Below, one piece after another: positions 58,444 to 64,000 of a stretch of DNA of 64,000 nucleotides. Every line of letters begins with the position of its first letter. Position 1 is the stretch's first letter. The notes under the pieces are model-generated. The model made no database searches. It saw only the letters and a program-made list of their open reading frames with translations, and was not told the DNA's origin. This DNA comes from Wallemia ichthyophaga EXF-994 (Eukaryota; Basidiomycota; Wallemiomycetes; Wallemiales; Wallemiaceae): the NCBI RefSeq assembly GCF_000400465.1, contig NW_008806278.1:372001-436000 (forward strand), read 5' to 3'. The position numbers and the translations under genes were made by a program.

Positions 58444-59832
58444 TCAAAGCAAACTCTGCAACGTCTTGATTTGCTCCTCGACAGCACTTCTAGCAGTACC
58501 ACCAATAGCATTTCTGCGATCGACGGAGGCTTCAAAGTTCCACACCTGCATGACATCCTCACTGAATCTGCTGTCGATTTGTTGGAGGTGATCGAGAGTG
58601 ATGTCAGACAATTGAATTTTGTTCTTCTCCGCAAAAGCGACACATCTGCCTGAAATGTGATGGGTCTCTCTGAATGGAATACCCTTTCTGACGAGATAGT
58701 CAGCTAAATCGGTAGCGAGCATGTCCATTCCAAGACTCTTGTGCATTTGCTCAGGATGTATGTTGAGTGTTGAAATCACACCAGTGGCTATTTGTAACGA
58801 CGATTTCATGCTATCGACGCAATCAAACAGAGGTTCTTTATCTTCTTGAAGATCTTTATTATAAGTAGAGGGCAGACCTTTAAGCGACATCAAGAAACCT
58901 GTCATCTGACCAAAGATTCTACCGCTTTTACCTCTCAACAATTCAAGACTGTCTGGATTTTTCTTTTGTGGCATGATAGAGCTACCCGTAGAGTAGGCAT
59001 CTGCAGCAGTAACAAAGTTGAATTCGTTAGTGGAGTAGATGATAAGATCCTCCGCAAAGCGCGACATATGAGTGAGGGTGAGAGTAGCCCACATGAGCCA
59101 CTCGACGATAAAGTCACGATCAGCTACGCCGTTCATAGAGTTTTCAATAACGCCGCCAAAGTTGAGATCTTTTGCGAGAGTTGCTCTGTCGATGGAAAAA
59201 GGGTGACCAGCGAGAGCGCCGCAACCGAGTGGAGACTTATTTAAACGTGGCATAAGACCTCTCAGACGATCGAGGTCATTTGCGAAGGAGAAAGCATGGG
59301 AGCAGAGCCAATGTGACCATCTGATAGGCTGAGCGGGTTGGAGGTGAGTGTAGCCGGGCATAAGCACGTCAATCTCATTCAAAGCCCTGCTGCTGATTAC
59401 GCCTATGAGGTCTTTAAGGAATGTCTCAACCAGTATGGTCTGCTCGACCAGCCAGAGTCTGACATCTGTGACTACTTGATCGTTGCGTGAACGACCTGTG
59501 TGGAGTTTACCGGCGACTGGGCCAATAATCTCAGTCAAGCGACGCTCGTTGGCGGTGTGTATGTCCTCGTCTTGGGGATGGATAGTGAATGAGTTGGTGG
59601 ACCATTCCTGACCAACCTTATCAAGACCATGTTGAATCTGCGTAGCTTCAGATTGATCAAGTATGCCAATTCTAGCGAGCGCTTGAGCATATGCTTTAGA
59701 CCCGCGGATATCTGCCTCGTAGAGTCTCTTGTCGTAGCTGAGTGATTGATTGTATTGGTGCATCAAAGGATCAGTTTCACCTGTGAATCTGCCTCCCCAT
59801 AATTTCTGTTTTCTGAAGTCGTTGTTGGCCAT
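58444..59832 (-). CDS. ARG4: argininosuccinate lyase
   Basis: Single-exon 462-codon frame, the usual length. Splits argininosuccinate into arginine and fumarate in arginine biosynthesis. KLWGGRFTG at the N-terminus, [28 protein letters not shown] and the fumarase-superfamily signature [12 protein letters not shown] are intact, with the catalytic Ser in the last. The frame stays open upstream of 59832 to a GTG at 59964 and looks presequence-like there, but there is no ATG, so 59832 is used. Divergent from the SRR1 gene, start codons 36 nt apart. Confidence 0.95.
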   Translation of the reverse strand: MANNDFRKQKLWGGRFTGETDPLMHQYNQSLSYDKRLYEADIRGSKAYAQALARIGILDQSEATQIQHGLDKVGQEWSTNSFTIHPQDEDIHTANERRLTEIIGPVAGKLHTGRSRNDQVVTDVRLWLVEQTILVETFLKDLIGVISSRALNEIDVLMPGYTHLQPAQPIRWSHWLCSHAFSFANDLDRLRGLMPRLNKSPLGCGALAGHPFSIDRATLAKDLNFGGVIENSMNGVADRDFIVEWLMWATLTLTHMSRFAEDLIIYSTNEFNFVTAADAYSTGSSIMPQKKNPDSLELLRGKSGRIFGQMTGFLMSLKGLPSTYNKDLQEDKEPLFDCVDSMKSSLQIATGVISTLNIHPEQMHKSLGMDMLATDLADYLVRKGIPFRETHHISGRCVAFAEKNKIQLSDITLDHLQQIDSRFSEDVMQVWNFEASVDRRNAIGGTARSAVEEQIKTLQSLL

Positions 59833-59868
59833 GGCTGGTGCTAGAAAACACTCATCCACAGCGGGAAT

Positions 59869-60723
59869 ATGTTCAAATACAAAGCATATACGCCAAAATC
59901 TAAAGGCGGTGGTGGTAGAAAGTCTAATAGAAGGCTGCAAACGGCGTCTGACAATAGCGATCACACTGAGGACAGGATTTCAATTTCATTTCAAGAGAGA
60001 AGACATTCTTTGAAGCGTTCAAAATGGTTTAACGAGGTAGAATGTGGGTTGTATGATGTGTCTAGGCTCATACTCAACCAAATTTAGCCATCTTCAATTC
60101 TCTAATTGCCGCCGAGGAATGGCCAGTACCAAAGCGTATTGTTGCACTTGGATTGGGCAGCTTCGAATCAAATTCCAACGCTTTAGATCAACTTGTAGTT
60201 TTGGAATGGCTCACTCAACGCTTACAAATTAATTCGAATCGTGTCACTGTCTTTGATCCAGTTTCAACCGAGTTTGACGTGAAATTTTTGGATAAATTTG
60301 GATTTAAACATGGCGTTGATGGTGACAATAGCACTATGAACAACACTAACACGCCCAACAATACACCCACAAACACCCTCCTATACATGCCTCATTGCGA
60401 TAAATCCCTCTACGAAGAAACGCTAAAATCTTACTGGAATCCACAGTCACTGCCTTGTCTTGTTTTGCTAGGTAATGACCTCTCACTCTACTCACAACGA
60501 CAGAAGGACACTGAGAGAAAGAGCCTAGTAACAAAATTTTGTGAGTCAATGAGAATTTTCATTGGAATAGGATTGACCAACACACCCAGTAACATTCTCA
60601 CAGCAATCACCACTCCCAACACCCCCTGAGGACCTCCTCAACAGCTTCAATGAGCTGTGCGTGCAGTACCTTCCCAGAACGCGATGTGAATGGCTCAGTG
60701 GGGGGTATTGGGAGGCCAATTGA
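59869..60723 (+). CDS. SRR1-domain protein
   Basis: Exons 59869-60043, 60088-60540, 60590-60723; 253 residues. After a basic N-terminus the SRR1-like core follows: [24 protein letters not shown], then [11 protein letters not shown] and [16 protein letters not shown], and a closing W-containing end ([10 protein letters not shown]). SRR1 (sensitivity to red light reduced) proteins are implicated in circadian control in plants and in heme control in yeast and mammals (Ber1/SRRD). The second intron (49 nt, TTGAC branch, CCCAG) was chosen over reading on, because it carries the frame into a plausible C-terminus. Confidence 0.77.
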
Positions 60724-60754
60724 GAGTTATTGTAATGATACCAGCGATAATGCA

Positions 60755-61956
60755 ATGAACATATTAAGAAAGACATATTCTACCCACTCCACTCCCACCA
60801 ACGATGGTAAGCGAGAAGACGGAGTGCAAGCCATCAGCTAACGCCGGACAAGTCCACAAGGCATTTCTTCACGACCTGCAAAGCCAGCAAGGTGAATTTA
60901 ACGCCGCTGTCCAACTCCCCTTCGTCTGTAGTGCACGTACCCACAAGTCGGCGTATAGCGTGGAAGAAGCTGCCTGCAATATCGCCCATACACCGCCTAC
61001 GGCTGTACAAGCAACTAAGCAAAGCGCGCTTGACGTTCCTCGTAACGCTCACTTCGATGGCTGGATATGCACTGTGTCCGGAGAGCGAGGGAGGCGGAGG
61101 AGTGCAGCACGAGGTCAGCACGCTCCTCAGTACAGCCAGTGGCGTCGCGCTGTGCTCAGCTTCCGCCAACGCTTTCAACCAGATGCTGGAGGTGCCACTC
61201 GATGCGCAGATGGCACGCACGCGCATACGTCCACTCTGCACACGCCTCCTGTCGCCGCTCCACGCCGTTGTGTTTGGTGTGGTTGCTGGTGTGGCTGGTG
61301 TGGGCGTACTGAGCTACGGCGTTAACAACACAAGTGCCACACTCGGTGCTGCCAATATACTCCTCTACAGCGCCGTGTATACACCTCTCAAACGCGTCCA
61401 CATTGTCAACACCTGGGTGGGCAGCCTCGTTGGGGCTATACCCCCGCTAATTGGTTGGACCGCGTCTTGTGGTGGTGAATTGGGCGATTTAAACAATTTC
61501 AAACACACCGCTGCACTCTCTGCCTTGCCGTATGTGTTGTACACCTGGCAGTTCCCCCATTTCAACTCCCTCGCTCATCTCCTTCGCCCTCAGTACGCTG
61601 CTTGCGGTTATAAGATGCTAAGTGTTACGAACCCATTGAAAAACAGCATCGTTAGCACCAGGCATGCTCTGTTTATGCTCCCTCTCACTGCCATCCTCTT
61701 CCCGTGGTCGGGTTTGACGACGTGGGGATTCAGCTACACTTCCACACTCCTCAACGCCCCTTTTGCATGGCTTTCGCTCATGTTCTACAGAGAAATCAAG
61801 GCAAACAGACCAGGCGATAAGGCTGCTCGACGACTCTTCCACGCCTCTCTCATTCACCTCCCGCTCACTCTCGTCCTTGCCATGTATCACAAACGGAGCT
61901 CGAACCACATAGACAACTACATAGGAGGAGCAAGTGGCACAAGCAGAAGCATATGA
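60755..61956 (+). CDS. COX10: protoheme IX farnesyltransferase (heme O synthase)
   Basis: Likely exons 60755-60806, 60853-60891, 60932-61956; 371 residues. Adds a farnesyl group to heme B in the inner mitochondrial membrane, the first step to heme A for cytochrome oxidase. UbiA-fold membrane protein: KARLTFLVTLTSMAGYAL, NAFNQMLEVPLDAQMART (first Asp-rich motif), VYTPLKR, WQFPHFNSLA and a final Asp-containing loop. Presequence MNILRKTYSTHST. The first two introns (46 and 40 nt) could instead be one 125-nt intron, 60807-60931, omitting 13 residues; both keep the frame. The upstream stop of SRR1 is 31 nt away. Confidence 0.87.
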
Positions 61957-61984
61957 AGCATAGATGTAAATATATTTCAACCTT

Positions 61985-63590
61985 TCAATCACAATTGCGA
62001 TTCTCAGGCGCGATCCACGGCAGATGCAAAAAGGCGAGGAGATGTCTCTCGCTCCTGATCCCGCTAAGATCGACCTCATTGTTGGTGTGCTCATCGTACA
62101 CACATGAAGCGTTCAGCTTGAGGTTGCGCCGCTTGACGAACGCGCGCAGATCGCGCTCGTACATGACTGACCCCGTCCACGCGAGTACCTCGAGATGGAA
62201 GCTGTGGGGGTGGCACACGATAATGTCCACGCGCCGAAACGTGACCTGTGCACTGTCCGTTGTACCGTATTTGCTACTACTCGCAACTACACCAAGAAGC
62301 GTACTCTGGTAATCGTGCTTATCGCTGTGCCCGTCACTGAGCGACAATTGGCGCATGAGCTTTGTGAGGAAGCCCATATCCTGCAGTCGTCTTGCCAAGT
62401 TAGCTAGAAACTCGTTCATTTGCTGTAGCGTATAGCCGTGATGCGTAATCAGTATGTCAATGTCATTCGACTCACTCTTTCCTCTCCTGTATCCGCCGCA
62501 GATGGCGTGCGTAGGGTGGGGAAGGAGTGTTCGAGCATTCTCCATCACCACTCCTGCTATACTACTCACTTCTGTTCTCGGTATACCCAATTCAAGATGC
62601 TGGGCTAGTGTGACATCTTCCTGCGTTATGCTACCCCTCTCCACCAGCTCACCCAGGCTACTTGCACCCGTGCGGCTGAGCTCGTACGCCCTTCTCGGTC
62701 CTATGCCCTGGATAGAACAAAGTGCGTTGTAAAGCTTGTGCGACGCGCTATTTTGTATTGTTTCAGCCTCACTAATCCGTCCGTAATTGAGGTATTCTTC
62801 TATCTTGGCCCGAATTTTCTTCTCGCCGATGTTTTTGGTGTGTACAGTGTCATTGCTGTCATACGACAACTGCAGCCGTATGTCATCCTTGCTTCGGATG
62901 CGATGGGGGAATGCTATGTGTGGGTTAGATGTAAAACCACATAAATTCAAACTCAAACTCAAACTCAAACTCACATTTGACCATAGCCGCTGCTCTCGAG
63001 TAAGCCAATGCATTCCAGCGCTCATCCCTCGCTACACGGTCCTGCTTGAGGATGCGCAGAGCGTGCACGAGATGCTCATTGGGGGAATTGAGCGGATGGA
63101 TGCGGAAGCAGGCGTTCTTCGATTGTGGATTGGGTGGTAGGTCGTCTGAGCCGTCTTCCGAGTTATTGGGGTTGTAATCGTCCAATACGTAGAGCGCTAT
63201 CGGGAGTATTCTGCCCGCTGCAGCAGAATCCCTCAGCCAATGATGGCAGACTGATGGGTGTGCGTGCTGTTGCTTGTGCTTGTTTGGAAGACACTCCGAT
63301 TTGACAATAACGTCATTCACATCGATATCTGAGTGCGTGATAAGCAGTCCTAAGGAAGTTGCTAGTTGATTTAATGACGGGGAATTCAAAGGAATTAAAG
63401 CGGTTTTTATGGTACTGTTGTTAATTCCACTGCCACTATGATCGCCACCACCCTCAGCCGGGGCTAAATCAGATTCTGAAAGCGTAGCCTGGCTGCTGTT
63501 ATCATCTTGATCTTGATTCTGCGCAATCTCATCGCTATCATCACACTCTTCGTCAGTGGTTGATTTATCACTTGGTGCTCTGCGTTTCAT
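61985..63590 (-). CDS. POL4: family X DNA polymerase with BRCT-like N-terminus (Pol4/pol lambda-mu type)
   Basis: Exons 63590-62975 and 62913-61985; 514 residues. An N-terminal acidic segment is followed by a BRCT-like stretch ending VCHHWLRDSAAAGRILPI (~residues 60-140), then the helix-hairpin-helix IQGIGPRRAYEL, and the polymerase palm with GGYRRGKSESNDIDIL (two catalytic Asp) and VDIIVC (third Asp). This is the layout of gap-filling end-joining polymerases. The 61-nt intron starts inside a run of GAGTTT repeats, and its donor GTGAGT is itself part of that repeat. The convergent 3' end is 28 nt from COX10. Confidence 0.88.
62941..62974 (-). repeat. GAGTTT hexanucleotide repeat at a splice donor
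   Basis: On the minus strand the POL4 intron begins GTGAGTTTGAGTTTGAGTTT and continues with further GAGTTT/GAATTT copies, so the donor lies at the repeat edge. Copy-number change would alter only intron length. Confidence 0.65.
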
Positions 63591-63632
63591 AGGTGTGCTA
63601 GGTGCGAGTGTACAAACAAAACCGAAATGAAA

Positions 63633-64000
63633 TCAACAAACACGCGTTATATTTGAAGAGTACTGCCTAAGAACCACGCCAGCGTTCCGAAACAGTTCTA
63701 GCGTCTTCTGATCGACGCGATAACCGTGATTGTAAACGACTTGGCTGATACCAGTCTGAACAATTTTAACCGCACAGCCCAAACACGGACAAGTGTTGCA
63801 GTACAGCACTGCACACTCTCCGATCCTTCCCCTCCCCGCTTCCAGAAGGGCATTTTCCTCGGCATGCAAACACAAGCATTCTGCGAAACCCATTTCCACA
63901 CCACTGTTACACCGCTTACAGCCGCCATCTGCACAATTGAGCAAACCTTTCGGTGTGCCGTTGTAGCCAGTGGACACGACGCGTTTATCTTGAGTCAGTA
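63633..64000 (-). CDS. DCD1: dCMP deaminase, N-terminus off window
   Basis: C-terminal ~122 residues; the start lies beyond 64000. Deaminates dCMP to dUMP for thymidylate synthesis. Zinc-site motifs: HAEENALLEAG (His ligand and catalytic Glu) and CPCLGCAVKIV (two Cys ligands), with STGYNGTPKG near the visible start and NHGYRVDQKTLELF following. KTLELFRNAGV and the end VLRQYSS are as in yeast Dcd1. Confidence 0.93.
   Translation of the reverse strand, partial: LTQDKRVVSTGYNGTPKGLLNCADGGCKRCNSGVEMGFAECLCLHAEENALLEAGRGRIGECAVLYCNTCPCLGCAVKIVQTGISQVVYNHGYRVDQKTLELFRNAGVVLRQYSSNITRVC

Noticed and set aside
59833-59964. N-terminal extension of ARG4 resembling a mitochondrial presequence
   Set aside because: It begins with GTG, there is no in-frame ATG, and it overlaps the first exon of the divergent SRR1 gene; argininosuccinate lyase normally starts at the ATG used.
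60834-61241. Minus-strand ORF opposite COX10
   Set aside because: Antisense shadow of conserved COX10 membrane segments, with no independent signals.

Overview
This window reads as the nuclear genome of a very compact basidiomycete fungus. Almost every gene has spliceosomal introns of about 40-60 nt with GTRAGT-like donors and CTAAC/CTGAC branch points. Genes sit on both strands with gaps of tens of bases, and no bacterial operon, CRISPR array or virus-like region is visible. The density and gene complement suggest a Wallemia-like species; this is inference, because no marker sequence is present. About 38 protein-coding loci, one of them resting on weak evidence, plus several broken or duplicated fragments can be supported. 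Exon boundaries were worked out by hand from reading frame and splice signals.

Layout. 1-10 kb: UTP20 (cut by the left edge), an Nrd1-type four-RRM protein, a penta-EF-hand protein, the succinate/fumarate carrier SFC1, a small putative mitochondrial protein and exosome subunit RRP40. 10-20 kb: an HSF-type factor with an in-frame stop in its DNA-binding domain, one or two small intron-rich genes plus a decayed copy of one exon, DPH5, a small mitochondrial membrane-anchored protein, KEOPS subunit PCC1, golgin USO1 and a DUF1772 membrane protein. 20-30 kb: pantoate-pathway ECM31, then a tandem segmental duplication. The unit is amino-acid transporter / C2H2 factor / GH18 chitinase; copy B (24-30 kb) is intact, while copy A (21.7-24 kb) keeps a frameshifted transporter and only scraps of the other two genes.

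30-46 kb: a PITH protein, an Old Yellow Enzyme-family reductase, GFA1, RKI1, GET5, a 5-formyl-THF cyclo-ligase, a PalB/Rim13 calpain and the RNA polymerase I large subunit. 46-64 kb: a SUN-domain SLP1 protein, a frameshifted F-box gene, a Man1/Src1 inner nuclear membrane protein without its usual N-terminal domain, POP3, WEE1, a YjbQ-family protein, the complex I PSST subunit, an unknown CxxC protein, ARG4, an SRR1 protein, COX10, a family X DNA polymerase and dCMP deaminase (cut by the right edge).

Most genes are unrelated housekeeping functions; proximity reflects compaction, not pathways. The most notable features are the partly degraded tandem duplication, the HSF-domain stop, a 198-nt GC-AG exitron-like intron, several microexons, a start codon split by an intron, and at least six divergent pairs whose start codons are only 6-42 nt apart. 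I found no convincing new defence or metabolic system.
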